The notes: generated from the letters alone by a model not told the origin. Shown: positions 23,782-36,322, counted from the first letter of the stretch. The stretch: 64,000 nt of DNA from Pseudopithomyces maydicus (GCA_026873275.1 JANTUC010000003.1:496001-560000), one strand, 5' to 3'. Program-made: numbers and translations.

Positions 23782-24204
23782 ATGAAGTTCTCCACCCTCG
23801 CTACCTTCCTCAGCGCCGCGCTCACCACCACGGCCGCCCCCACCGCCTCCACCACATCCTCGCTCGAAGCCCGTGACAACGGCAACTTCCTCTTCATCGG
23901 CTACTCCGGTGCTGCCCCGGTTTCCAAGATCACCTGGCAAACGGGCGACGACATCTGCCGCGGAAAGTACAAGACGCTTGGCGCTGGCAAAGACTTTAAT
24001 CCCTGCGACATCGCCGTTGAGTTCAACGGGCAGAAGCTGGCGTACAAGCAGTGCGGTGTCTCTAGCCCCGAGCTTTGGACAATCGATGGCAATGGCGTAC
24101 AGCAGACGAAAATTAGTACGTGCACTTGGGATGGGAGGGATCATGGGTGCTCGATTTGGGAGTGGCCGTTTCAGCTTGAGTGGAAGTGCGAGTTTCCTCA
24201 CTAG
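23782..24204 (+). CDS. Small cysteine-rich secreted protein (effector candidate)
   Basis: Intronless, 140 residues. N-terminal signal peptide MKFSTLATFLSAALTTTAA, then a short Thr/Ser segment ending EAR that could be a propeptide. The mature part has six Cys (in DDICRG, FNPCDI, KQCGVS, STCTWDG, HGCSIW and WKCEF), an even number compatible with three disulphides, and many Trp/aromatic residues. I do not recognise a named family. A size under 200, secretion and Cys content meet the usual criteria for a fungal effector or surface protein. It is convergent with the next PTH11-like gene, 220 bp away. Confidence 0.75.
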   Translation: MKFSTLATFLSAALTTTAAPTASTTSSLEARDNGNFLFIGYSGAAPVSKITWQTGDDICRGKYKTLGAGKDFNPCDIAVEFNGQKLAYKQCGVSSPELWTIDGNGVQQTKISTCTWDGRDHGCSIWEWPFQLEWKCEFPH

Positions 24205-24424
24205 GGGGTGATGGGATTATGGGAGAAGCGGGGAAGGGCCTGAGCTGAAAAATGGGTGGAGTAAAGAGGGGTGAGGAGACGAGCTTGGGGACTTGACATG
24301 ACGCTGGGCGTATTAATTACTTACTCTATACACTCATTTGATTGATACAATTCTTTAAAATCCATATTCTTTCACATTACAACGCTTTTAGGGGGTTTCC
24401 AGAGGGGGCCATCAAGGCGGGCCT

Positions 24425-25889
24425 CTATCTCCCGTCGCTTACCGTCACGGTAATATCCCTCGTCACCTGTACTTTCATTCCGGTGTCGCTTTTCTTCCTG
24501 CCTACCAACATCCGTTTCTGGCTTCTGTCATCGACGATATCCACATCCATCTCACTTGCGCCGTCATCCTGCCGGCTGTAGATCCTGGTCTCAAGGTCCG
24601 TGTTTCCTGGCTCCTGGAGCTCTAAATATCGATCCAGCGTCTTGGCAGTGCTGCCAGATCCTGTTATCCCATATGAGCGATCGCGAGAATTGCCCATCGA
24701 GCTAGAGATTCGTGAGAAGAATGTATCGAGGAGCGGGCGACAGGCTGGTAGGTTCGCGACGATAAGGCCAACGTTCATCTCGGCGGACTACGAGAATGTT
24801 AGTTGCGATCACCTTCTTGGATGAGGACTACTCACTGCCCAAGCAAGAATGGGGCTGAGTTTCTCGAGGAACTTGGCTTGGTCGTTGAGTCCGAATAGGA
24901 ATCGAAGGCGCACAATGGGTGCAATTGAAGCACTGCTGGGTTAGCCCCTATTTTTACTCATGGCATCCACCAGGAATATACTTACAAGACACCTAAACCC
25001 AGCATGACAATTACAGAAAGCTTCACTCGGATGTCCATCTGAACGTTCCACAAGAGGAATACGGGTAGACTTGCGAAAGTCCAGTCGGTAGCTATGGATA
25101 CAGCGGCTACTGCAAACGACAGTGCAGTCTGGACCTCGCGCGGCTGGCAAGACCCAGGGATCTCAGTGTACCAATTTTTTCTAGCATTATCGTTAGTCGA
25201 GCCGTTGCTGACCATATGGATAAAGCTGCACGTTGACTTACTGTATCGGAATACACTGGAAAAACAGATACATTCCCGTGCCACCCATTAATACCAAGCA
25301 GAGCAACATGTTGGCGTAGATGACAAACTCGATCCAAAAGTTTCGGTTGGCGATTCGAATGATGGCGAGGCCGATGGATGCTTTGATCGCAACGAGCGTA
25401 AAACACCATGGTTCTTGGAATATGTAGAACCACTAATACGTGTAAGCAAAGTCTCATGCGCGTCCCCTCCGCGCCTTAAAGACGGCGAAATAGTCACCTT
25501 CAAAGAATTGACGAACTGTTCGTCGGATGCTGTTGCATCGATAGCGCCCACGCCACTGAAGCTCATCCCCACAGTCGCAATCATGGCGACGGTATAGAAG
25601 GGCTGTAACGAATCATTGTTAGCTTCATCACTTTTTGAGGCTGTGATAACAAGCTCACTTACCAATGTAGCGAGGGTGGCCCAGTCGTCTACAGACCCGC
25701 GAGTACCCAGTCAGCATCTAGCCTTACACCCACCTCGTTACAAGTAGTGGACTTACCCGCGCCCCAGGCGTTTCTGCGATACCGGATCCAAAATCGTGCT
25801 GCCGTAGTTGCTATATCAAACGGCAACGGAATGATGACGGACAAGAACATGGCAGAGGATGTGAGCCCCATTTTCCCCGTTTCCAGCAC
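24425..25889 (-). CDS. Second PTH11-like integral membrane protein
   Basis: Seven-helix fungal rhodopsin-domain protein, plasma membrane. Exons include 25757-25889, 25663-25689 (27 nt), 25498-25601, 25242-25432 and 24986-25180; the last parts lie at about 24425-24930. The 27-nt exon encodes the hallmark DDWATLATL motif. Other landmarks are SFSGVGA, WFYIFQEPWCFTLVAIK, the Cys pair around FQCIPIQ and SCQPREVQ, VAAVSIATDW and SAEMNVGLIVANLPACRPL. A Ser-rich cytosolic tail follows. Start at 25889 or the in-frame ATG at 25871. It is only distantly similar to the PTH11-like gene at 20.6 kb, so not a recent duplicate. Confidence 0.8.
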
Positions 25890-27159
25890 CAGGGGTGCGC
25901 CTTGAGCTCTTCAATGGCCGTGACAATATCTAGGTACCCCGAGGAAAAGAGGAGATGATGGTGTACGAAACACAGTATCCGGGTATCTGACGCTCAATTT
26001 AGACTCTGAGAGGAGGTCAACTCCTCGTAGTCTATTTCTGGAATATAAGGGGGTACAGTGAACAAGTCCAAGTTGTTAGAGGAGACGATCAACCCTATAG
26101 CTCACACAGGCTCCAGTTCGAGAGACCGTGCAGCAAATCCTTGATTTAGTGTGAACCGCACATGTCTGCATGAGCTACCAACGGGCCACAGGAAATCCGG
26201 TTTCCAGAAATTAAAGGACCCTGTTCGATCGTTGACACAGATGTGGGCACAGATGCTGGGCACAGGGCGGTCTACTCCACAGACGAAAAGAGGGAAGCTC
26301 ATTTGTTGGGGGGAAAGACGTTGATCCATCATTGGCGAGTGTGTAACTGGAAGCTTCGGGCCGATGACTGTCAGTGCTGATCATCATCTGACAATGGTGG
26401 TGTCGAGACTGGACATGGCAGGGACTGTCTTGCCTGACAGCTGTATACAGGCCAATTGAAAAGACGGTCTCTCCCCCGCCTCACGGAAGGTAAAGAAGCG
26501 AGTGGCAATCTGCCGTCAACGCGTAGGAACATCCTAGGCTAGTGGGTAAGTACCAAGCGCGGTACAGGGAAGGCCTTTATAGCCGCGATTGCAAGACCCG
26601 CATCTGGGGGAATAACCAAATCAGCGCAACATGAAGTTGCTCGCCTGAGTCCTTTTTTATACAAATCAGTCCTGGTAGAAGGTATCGTCAAGGCTGGATT
26701 AAACCAGGAAAAAAACAATTGAATCCCATGAATTCAACGCATCGTTGCTCTATCGGCGCAGGAATCTTCACAAAATGCTCGGACTGTTTTCTGTCCTGCT
26801 TCTAGCGGATCGCTAGTGACTATAGCGCATCCGGTGAAGCACCGCCTGCCTCGATCTCACCGACACCCCCGACGACCCCTGAACCCTGAAGCTGGAACAC
26901 TAGTCACGTCCAAGAATACCTATTGCAGTAGGTCCATAATATTTTCAGCCTCATCGACCATACACGTCTCACAACATCCTTCGAACGCGTAGGAGCTGTG
27001 GAGCGCCTGCGCGGCCACTAGGATTCTTAGTTCCAGCCTAATGACAACGCATTGGCAAGGCCCACTGTGCCTGCGGAGCGCATACTTGATCCGATGAACA
27101 AGAAGAAGTACATAAAGAACATGCATGTTTTGCGATCTAGGCATAGACAAATCTCATAA
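25890..27159. other. Intergenic region, no gene seen
   Basis: About 1.3 kb between divergent genes, with only short frames without domain signals. The right part is the leader of the dehydrogenase gene. Confidence 0.45.
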
Positions 27160-28183
27160 ATGGCTCCTTTCAAGACATTCCAGGGCAAGCTTGCCATCGT
27201 GACGGGTGCCTCCAGGAGTGAGTCTTTACCAGGCTTGAATCTATCTGTTACATACTTCGTACTGATGGTCTAAAGGTTTTGGCGCCGTCTGCGCTGAACA
27301 CTTCGCTTCCCGAGGTGCTAACGTCGTCATTGTCTACGCCACTGATGAATCAACGCCGAGAGCTCAGGAGCTAGCCAAATCCTTCGAAGAAAAGTATGGA
27401 GTAAAGGCACTTCCAGTCAAAGCAGATCTTGGCAAGGCGGATGCCCCTCAGCATGTCGTCGACAGTGCAAAGGCCCATTTCACTGATGCGTCCGGTGCTT
27501 TCCAAATCGACATCATCATCAACAATGCGGCAATCGTGAATGCGCAGGGAATTGACCAGCTGGACCTGGATCTGTTCGATGCGACGTTCAATCTCAACTG
27601 CAAAGCACCGGCTTTGCTGATCAAGGCGGCATTCCCCTATCTACCACACGATCGCTCTGGTCGCATAGTGAACATCTCAAGCGCAACCACGACTTGGGGT
27701 GTCTGGTGGCAGACATCCTACGCGGGTACCAAGGGAGCTCTAGAAGCCATGACCGTAAGCCTGACCTATTCAAGACGTCGATCGCTCCTGGGCTAATCTT
27801 TATTGAACAGCGCGTATGGGCACGAGAACTCGCAGAACGCTGCACTGTCAATGCTGTGGCACCAGGCCCCATGGACACGGGACTCTATTCGGGTCTTCCC
27901 GATGAGCCGCGCGAAGCTTTGCGGCCACTAAATATCTTGACGCCATTGGCGAAGGCAAGACCTGGGGTCGATGTAAGTTGGACACAACGGATTTCTTCGC
28001 AATGCGGCACTTGCTAATGGCATACAGACCCCTGAAGTATTGGAGCTCGCCAAGAGCATCGGCGGAAGACCTGGATATCTGGAGGAAGTGGCTGGTATTG
28101 TAGGAGTGGCATGTCTTCCTGAAAGCGGATGGATGACGGGCAGCGTGCTCGGTGCGAACGGTGGAGGCGCATTTGTCCGATAA
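27160..28183 (+). CDS. Short-chain dehydrogenase/reductase
   Basis: Classical SDR of 284 residues in four exons: 27160-27217, 27276-27754, 27811-27972, 28028-28183. Nucleotide-binding motif VTGASRSFG, in which the usual second Gly of TGxxxGxG is Ser, created across intron 1. Other motifs are NNAA, catalytic Ser in VNISSATT, and Tyr/Lys in SYAGTKGA. The C terminus (WMTGSVLGANGGG) fits the family. It likely reduces or oxidises a small carbonyl or alcohol with NAD(P)H. The closest general type is the fungal ketoreductases related to 1,3,8-naphthalenetriol reductase, but the substrate is not determinable. Confidence 0.87.
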
Positions 28184-28440
28184 GCAAATCGTAAATCATA
28201 AAGTATTCTACCATTCATGATGTCGGAACAGATTCCGAATGTCTAGGATCGGAATGTGTTCGGGTGCCCTTGCAGCTTTGTGCTAATGCCAAATCGGGAC
28301 TAGAGGCATTCGTAAATTGGGCACTCTCCTCTCGGGCGTTTTTTAAACCCTCCAAAGCGCAGCCATACCTCTGATCTCCTAGTTCATCACTAATTTGCAT
28401 CGCTCAATCGTAGTCCTCTTGGAATCTGTCGACAATCCAT

Positions 28441-31196
28441 ATGGGCTCCTTCGACTGTTATTGTGCGCTCTGCTCAGGCCCACTGGGGAAGACATGGGTC
28501 AAATTTGGGAGCAAAGAAGCAAAGTGGTTAGCTAGGAGGGCAAGAAGACTTGATCTTGCGAAACGAAGACTTGCGGGCGAAGATGTGAATGAGAGTGACG
28601 AAGAAGATGAAGACGAAGAATCAGAAGATGAAGCAGCAAATGAAGGCCATGATACGGCACCTGAAGTGCAGAGTGGGCATCTAAAGGATTCTGGCGCAGA
28701 CCAAACTACGGAGGATTCCGGAGAAAGTGACGAAGACAGCGACGAAGACAGCGACGATGAAGAACCTAGAAGCGTCGATAAAGACGAAGAGAAAGTGTCT
28801 TATGACCCTACGATGCTCGACCTTGAGGTGGACTGGCTGGATCAGGGTCATGTTGTTGGCTTGAACCGAGAAGATCCAGACGATCCCGTCGCGTTTATCT
28901 CTGGAACTGGTGAATATGAAGATTATGGAGTTTTTCGCATTGAAGAGCCTGGAGAAGATCCAAATGACCCACAAGAGAGTCAGTACTCATGCTATACTAC
29001 CATGAGCGATGACGAAGACATAGTTTTTCCTTTTCATCGAAGGTGCTTGAGTTTCATGGTGATGGCCATTGGTGAGAAGAGGGAAGACGTTATTGACACA
29101 AAGGTCCTATACACAGTATTCTCGCAGCACAGGGAAGATTGGGCCCCCGCGCTGCAGCTCAACTACGGTGGCATTGTGGGACCACAGCAATTTTGGGAGT
29201 CTGTTTCAGGCGAAGAGTATGTGGTGGCCGATATTGGACCAAATATGAAAGTCGGGGACATTTTACACGATCATATCCCAACACAGCTCTTTGCTCAGGA
29301 CGACCAGCCTCTGGACTTGGCCCATAAGGTTCGCCGTGATCCTCTAGCAGTTTTACCTTATGACATAATATATGGCATTTTAGAGGAACTGTGCTTAGAC
29401 GATATGAGATCGTTGATGCAAAGTTCTTGGTACGTCTTCAACATAACCCGAGACAGCGGGTTTTGGAAACAGAAATTACGCACTCTCATCTTTCCATGGT
29501 TTCGGGAGGCCTCGATAATACTGGGAAAGTATTCCGATTCTGAGAATCTCAATTGGAAAAATCTATTTCTCTGGTTAGAGAACGTAACCAGACCAAAGTT
29601 TGGAATGAGCGGACCATTTATGGGTATAGCTAATCGTCGACGCATCTGGGAAGCTTTCCGACCGTTGGTCGTCCAGTATAAAGACATAGCCCGCCCTCAA
29701 GCCCAGATAGAGACCACGGAATCAGAGAGAAAGGCTATATTCGAAAGTTCAAGGTCGTTATATACCGCTGCTGTTGCTTACCCTGTCCCTCCAACTGCGC
29801 GCACGGTTTCTACTCAATTTGTATATTCTTGGAGAGAGACATCGCATTGTTCCTCAGTGTTCGACTCATACTGGAACCCAAATGGCGCCTTGATAGGAAT
29901 TTCGATAACATACAGTGGCGCGCGTGCCAGAGTATTCGGCAGCACTAATGGCAGGCCGGGTAGTCCCTTATACATCCCTGCTGGTGATTGGATCGAAGAA
30001 TTGCTAATTCACACGGACAATGTAGACATGTTCACTGAAGATCAGGATCCAAGCCAGGCAAAAGCAACGTCGACAAACTTGCCTAATGGCACTGCCTACA
30101 TTCGATCGTTGACTGTATGTCGAAAAGATATCCGTTCATTGCGCGAGCATGTTCTATCAGCTTGATACTGACAGATAGTAGGTCAGACTTTTTGGTGGTA
30201 TTGCAAGACATGTGCGACACGCCACAGGGCAATATATCAACGTGCGTCCCTTTGTCGTGCTGCCGGGTCAGTACCTCATCGGTCTAACAGGAAAGATTGC
30301 CGAGGTTAGTGTTTGCTATATATTCCCTTACTCTGAGGTATCAGCCTGCTGAATATTTATCATAGAGTGGTGAGATATGCTGTCTTGGACTACTCCAATC
30401 ACCGAAACCAAACGTAGCACAAATGACACAGCCATCCTACAAAGACGCCCAGAAATTGTTATTGAATCACTCGGGACTAGACATAGACTGTAACCCTCAA
30501 CATGGCGACTCCAGAGAGATTTGGTCGCATGCATACTTGGACTTCCGGCGGCTAGCTTCCCAAGACTCACCAACTGGACTGCAACCGTTCGACATAGACA
30601 TTGCAATGGATATGATTCCGTGGCAGATTTGTCTCTGGACTTCAAGAACGGAGACATGCAGAACGTTGGAACGTATTTCATGCTTCCAGCCCGCTAGTGA
30701 TACCACGCGCTCGGACTCGTATATCTCAGGTCTTCAAGTGGAATTCTCACATAAATTTCAACAGATGGCTGGTAATGGTGGTCCCTTTTCCATGCAAAAC
30801 ACAGAGCAGGAAACGATCGAAGATCCTGAGAAACTGCCTATGGCATGGTCTTCAAACATACCGCGCAACCCATTTTGGAAAAGTGATATGGAGCACTTCG
30901 AAATCGATGGTGCGGGAGGAGAAGTAATTACGGAAGTACATGCCAGTAATGACATGAAAGCTGTGAAATTGCACACCAACAGAAATAGAACTTGTTATTT
31001 TGGTGCAAAAGACAGGCAGCAATGGCTTCAGTATAAAGCGGAAGAGGGACAGCGCATTGTGGGGTTGGCGTGTGCCTTCGGAGAAGTTGCAGGCTGGACT
31101 TTAGACTCAAAAACGTTTGGTCGCTGGATACTGAGCGGGATTGGTGTGATTACTGCTCCAAACGAGGAGCTGGAACAGCAGGAGGATCACGATTAA
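28441..31196 (+). CDS. F-box-like protein with a C-terminal DUF7600-like region
   Basis: About 875 residues in three exons: 28441-30114, 30182-30304, 30366-31196; both introns are phase 0. The N terminus has a Cys pair (CYCALCSGPLG) and then a long acidic Glu/Asp tract (about residues 50-125). An F-box-like helix set starts near residue 302 (DPLAVLPYDIIYGILEELCLDDM). The remainder resembles fungal DUF7600 proteins, with repeated VRLFGGIARHVR and GWTLDSKTFGRWILSGIGVI segments. F-box proteins recruit substrates to SCF ubiquitin ligases, so a role as substrate receptor is inferred. The 3' end is 52 bp from the convergent AAA gene. Sequence here is AT-richer than the flanks. Confidence 0.75.
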
Positions 31197-31248
31197 GAAG
31201 CATGTCCTGTTTCTCATTGATCGAACTAGAATCTATCCTGAATTTGGA

Positions 31249-34200
31249 TCAACGTATCCCTTCTTCTTCGGCAATTTGATCATCCGTCAAGCCACCCCTG
31301 AGTTTCTCCGAGTAGTCATTGAACTTTTGTGCGACCTGCAGCGCTGTCGTGAGATGGTCGTAATTCATTACCTCCTCTTTCCATTCAGCGTATTGACGAG
31401 CTGTCGTAATGGCATTCCGTATTTGGCGCCCGTTGATTTCAATCTTCTGTAGCTCCTCCAAGTGGTCACGAAGCTCATCGACATCGACTGCACCATCCTT
31501 GAACGATTCAAGTCTGTCGAAAAAGTTCTTCCAAATTTGCAGTCGCTGATATGCCCGTAAAGGAGGGTAGTGCACAGCGATCTGGATTCTCGATCGAAAC
31601 GCTTCGTCAAAGGTTCCGACGCGGTTACTCGTGAGAACAAGGATGCCTTCGTGGTACTCAATAACACGGAGGAACACAGAGACTAGTGCATTTCGTTGAA
31701 GGTCATCCAGACTCCTTCGTTCAAGAAACACTTCTGCTTCGTCGAGTAGAACCACACAGTCCCACAATCTTCCAAGATACAATACAGACTCTAGGTATTG
31801 CTCGACATCTTCTGCTTTCGTTCCAACGTCGCCGCATGTCACCTAGATCTCTATTAGAATACGCCTCAGACGTACATGCATATGAAGAAACATACTCGAT
31901 ACAAGGGCTTCTTAGCGATTTCTGCTACTCCTTCAGCTGTCAACGTCTTCCCTGTTCCTGGACCTCCATGTAGTAGCAGAATAAGTCCATTGCCTTTCCC
32001 AGCAACGACGTCCGTCGACTTTGCGGACGAGATCTGCTTACTCACTAGAGCCGTGATGAGCTCTTTGGTCTTTCTGTCCAGAACTAGGGAGTCGAAGGCC
32101 AGTCTGTTCCAAGCCACAGGATGAATTTGATCGATGTTAAGATCGAGCCACTTTTTAGTCCTCAGATTAAATCCCTTGGTTTGCGGTTGAGCTAGATACA
32201 AGAATGCCTCATCAGGGGGGTCTTCTTTCTCCATTTCATCCTCTGTAATTTCATCGATTGGTCGTGATATCGAATAACTCATGTTGCTTGGATGAAGTTT
32301 TCTGAAAGTATAGAAATCTATCATGAAGCGTTCGTCAGACTAGACGCAAGTCGATTTAGTTTACCAAAGGTAACTCAACAGAATTTGGATTGGAGGAAAA
32401 CTCACTTCCCGTTGCTCTCCTTCGATTTTCTGCCGATAGGATACTAAACATCGTTTCCGGCACGCCCACAGCATCTCCCCTCGATGGCGGAGTTGACTTA
32501 TAAGCGATTCAGGGGCGTACCTCAGAGGATAGATTTCCAGTTCGTGGATGTTCCATTCTTTTGGCATTTCTGATGCGTTGGCAGAAAGTAGAAGGGAATG
32601 GCGCTCATCTTCTTTCTTGAATTCACCATTGAAAGACCATTTCCATGTGTTGATATGGAAAGTCTTGGTTATCCTTTCTGGAGGTGTGTTTGACTTGCGA
32701 TCCTTATATATCTCGGATGTTGAATAGAACTGATGCTGTTCAGTCTAACCCTAGGGAGTCTGCTGTCACTGTGTATGCCCAAGTCATCGACGTCAGATTC
32801 TGTAGACCCGTGACCGTAAAAATCGTATTCATCTATCTCTTCTGGTAAATTGAGTTCTGTGTCAGGGCCGGTCTCTTTGAGCGGAAGTGGCCAGGATTTT
32901 GCTACGAGACCCCTATATTGGCCAGACTCTTTTGATATCAGAGTATCTCCAGGCTGAATTAGATATTTGACGAAATCAACAGTGACTTTTCTTTTTGCAA
33001 ACAACGCATCTGCAGCCATATATTCATGGCCATAGTTCTTAAATACGTAAGCAGTAAAAAGATCCAAATGTTCTCGAACGGTGTTTGAACAGTGAGACAA
33101 AAGTTGCTCCCAATACCTTCTATGGTGGTATATAAACAGGTATGGTGCATCGAGTTCCCCAGTTCTACGCAGACGATCCAGATCATCAGCATACCGCCAA
33201 TCCTGTTTTAATAGACGCTCGAAGGAAGCAAGAAGGTGTTTGTTGATTATGCGCACACTCTCCTTAGTATGTTGTGGTGGTGCTATAATGTCTCCAGTTC
33301 GTGGCTTCGAATTTTCGCCCATAAAATCACGGTACACAACATATACTATATTCTTGTTTCTTTCCAAGAACAATTCAAAATTATGAAGGGGCCTTCGGGA
33401 AACTATGGATGCTTGTCCTTGAGTCCATTCCGGATGATCGAGGTAACAACGACTATCAAGGCGATAGAGAACTTGATATCTTTTTTCGATTTCTTCTGCT
33501 GCTGAATTTCCGTTTTGTTAAGTACTTGTTGCATGCGGGCTGCCTTGCGTTGTAGCTTTTCAATTTCCGTTCGGAGTCGGTCACATGGGTCTATTTCCGG
33601 GTCATCCTCGTTGCTCTCATCTTGGCCCTTTGAAGCCTTCTTTGGGGTTCGCCCATTTCCTGTACCGTCCAAGAGAGTGTTGTGGAACTCAGGCAAAATT
33701 TCGGTGTCTGTCAGAGCTTCTGTAGCTAGTCGTAGCTGACCAAAACGCTTCTGCACCGCCACATCGTGTGTGGAAGGTGGATTTACAGAATGAATCCCAG
33801 TGTCAGATATCTCCCTTGAGGTGCTTCCAGCCAACGAAGGATATGGTGTCAGTTTTTTCTTTACTCCCGTCCTGGATGTAGTTTGGTGTCGACCTTTGAG
33901 CGCTGCTAAGTTCCGTGCTTCGAGATTGCTGCCAGCGCTACGATCATCTGATATGGTGATGTTTTCAGGTCTATCCGATGATGGAGACGGTCTCTTCTTA
34001 ATCGCGGGCGGTGCGAAGTCGCTATCGGAACTACTTGGTTCGTGTCCTTGGTCAATTATCGCATGCTGAGCATCAAGATGAGCCTTTGACATGGCATCAC
34101 GCTGAGCCCTTATCATGGCATCACGCTGAGCTGCCTGCATCTCCGCCAAGTCCGACTCCGCCAAGTCCGATTCCACCACGTCCGACTCCGACGAAGGTTC

Positions 34201-34254
34201 TCCAGCTGCGGCTTTCTTGATGAAATCTAGAGGCATGATTTCTGTTACAGACAT
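31249..34254 (-). CDS. AAA+ ATPase with fungal DUF7025-like N-terminal region
   Basis: Large fungal AAA protein. The N-terminal part (from MSVTEIMPLDF at 34254) is disordered, with QRDAM repeats and a predicted coiled coil (TEIEKLQRKAARMQQVL). A DUF7025-like domain follows (RYQVLYRLDSRC to about 32400). The ATPase core has Walker A GGPGTGKT and Walker B VVLLDEAEVFLE, with sensor/arginine-finger region SRIQIAVHYPP. Clear introns lie near 31840-31895 and 32340-32405. The frame also changes at about 33513 (a T4 run on the + strand) and again between 32705 and 32790. Both need one added base or unrecognised introns, so exon borders there are uncertain. Substrate unknown. Confidence 0.75.
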
Positions 34255-34486
34255 TGTAAAAAGACGTTGACTGCATGCTTATGGGTGGGAAACCACACGC
34301 TCTCCTTGGCGCGGGGCTGGGGGTCAGGCAATCGTTGTGGACTGGTTACCAGGTATATCATTGGCTACTTCTAGATGTCGCTTGACTCTCGATCACAACG
34401 CTTCCATCTTTTCTTGGCATGTGTTGGGTAAAGCCCAGAGTTGAGACCGCTTCCCTGTTGATATTGCGGAACTGCAATCTAGAGAA
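34255..34486. promoter_or_regulatory. Short divergent promoter between AAA ATPase and DUF7708-like genes
   Basis: Only 232 bp separate the two start codons, so the genes probably share a bidirectional promoter. No specific binding site is claimed. Confidence 0.5.
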
Positions 34487-36322
34487 ATGACAAATGTCAC
34501 AGCTAACACACCCTCGAGTTCCGCATCACTGTGGTATCTCGCCTCGTAAGCGCTTCTACTTATCTCCTAACTACTTGGGAATGCAACTAACAGCCTTGTT
34601 GATCGCACAGTTCTACCCAGGGTGATTCAGTATTTGAACAAAGCTTGAAAAGATTCAAGAAGAAGTTAGCATCGCACGCTTCAGATGTTTCTCGGCTAGA
34701 TAATCTGAAAGCAACAAGGCTGAAGGACGTCATTGATGAAGTTACAAAAGCTCAGGCCCACTATGTCGACAAGAAAAGTGGTTCAGAGTTGCATAGACAT
34801 ATTGTGTCATTTTCCAAACGAGTTGAGCACTACGGCAAAGTACTTGACGTGATGGTGCAGCACCACCCAGAATACGTATCGTTGGTTTGGGGCTCGGTAA
34901 AGCTAGTGTTTGGGGTAAACGCCCTGCTACTACATATTCGAGTATGTGTTTATCTTTTCGTAGGTTGTTATTGAGCATGAACGACTCGGAACCACTATAA
35001 CAACAGCACTGAACGATATCGGCGAAACCTTATCGAGGATTGAACTTGTCGAATCATTATATCCGACAGCTCAAATGAGGGACACTGTGGTAACATTGAA
35101 TTGCTATATCATCTCGTTTTTATGCCGAGCGATAGACTGGTATAAATCGAGCTCCTTTTCTAGAACTGTGCAGTCTATCACCAGACCTGCAGCCTTACGA
35201 TACGATGACTTGATTGAAGACATTAATAAAACAATTTCCAAAGTAGCAGACCTCGCGGTGGCTGGAAGTCAGGCTGAACAGCGAGACATGTATGAAGCTT
35301 TGCAAAAAGAGCACCGTTTGCAGCAAGTTTTCCGATCCACGATGCAGACTAGGTTGGATCAAATGCAATTCCAGCTCAATACTTTGGCCCAACAGAAATA
35401 TTTTGACGGCGAATTTCAATCTGTTAGACAACAGTACCAGGAGATAATAGGTCTCGTCAATCAGCTTGGCAAAAAGCAAATTTCTTCCGAACAGAAACTA
35501 CTGCAAGAGTTGGTAGTCATGAAGCAGGATATCCATGCTACTCAGTTAGATATCCAGCATCAACTCTCGGAAGTACAGCTCGATCAAGCGCTCCAATTGA
35601 TGTTAAACAAATGCGCTATTGATCATCAGATGTTATACAAGCAAGCGTTCATGCGTCGTAAAGTCCACAGGATGTCATCGGGCAAATGTGCTCCGTTCTG
35701 GGACTCACGGCAACTGCAAAGATGGGATCGAACAAATTTGTCATCTTCGATCGCCTTGATGACCACCTTTCGCGACCGACTTAACATCCGCAACTTTTAC
35801 ATCGGTGTGATTGAGCAACTCATCCAACTACATATCGCTGTTTTCTGGGTCATCCAGCCAAAAGATTCGAGCGAGCCAAAACACGACATCTTCGAAGTTC
35901 TCAAAAGTCTTGTTGCTCAAAGTCTAAGCAAGGTACCTGTCCAGCAGACAAATGTGCGTTTCGCCTCGAGAGTTCGAGCTTTCAGCTCAGCTACCACAAT
36001 AGCTGAATACGAATCGCTTCTTGCAGAAATATTGTCAGCTTTCCAGCTGGCATACATTATCGTTGATGTCAATGCTATCGCTTCTGAAATGACTGAAGAC
36101 ACACGGGACGTACTTTCGAACTTGTCCCAGTTATTACGAGAACGATCACAAGAGACGGTGCTCAAGATCATGTTCATAGGGTATGGTCCATGGAAAGGCG
36201 CCTCGGTTGGAAGTAGGCCTCATGAGGAGAAGATCAGGGTGGCACAAACTTCGAAGAGAAAGGGTAAGCGGGTTCCACAGGCACCACTGAGAGGAAGATC
36301 AAGGGTTCTATCGATGCGTTAG
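34487..36322 (+). CDS. DUF7708-like protein with degenerate STAND-type NTPase region
   Basis: 573 residues in three exons: 34487-34545, 34611-34914, 34964-36322. Residues about 30-230 match the DUF7708-type helical domain (HYGKVLDVMVQHHPEYVSLVWGSVKLVFG; SLYPTAQMRDTV), which commonly forms the N terminus of fungal NLR/STAND-like proteins. Coiled-coil-like helices rich in Gln follow. The last third resembles the NTPase-like part of such proteins (AVFWVIQP; AYIIVDVNAI, Walker B-like; MFIGYG), but no Walker A P-loop is visible and no repeat domain follows. Role in self/non-self recognition is only a family-based guess. Confidence 0.72.

Noticed and set aside
33515..33603. Cryptic intron (GTGACC to TTCAG) in the AAA gene
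   Set aside because: It restores the frame and has a CTTAAC branch-like site, but removes the coiled-coil segment, and the donor is weak. Left as an alternative to a missing base.
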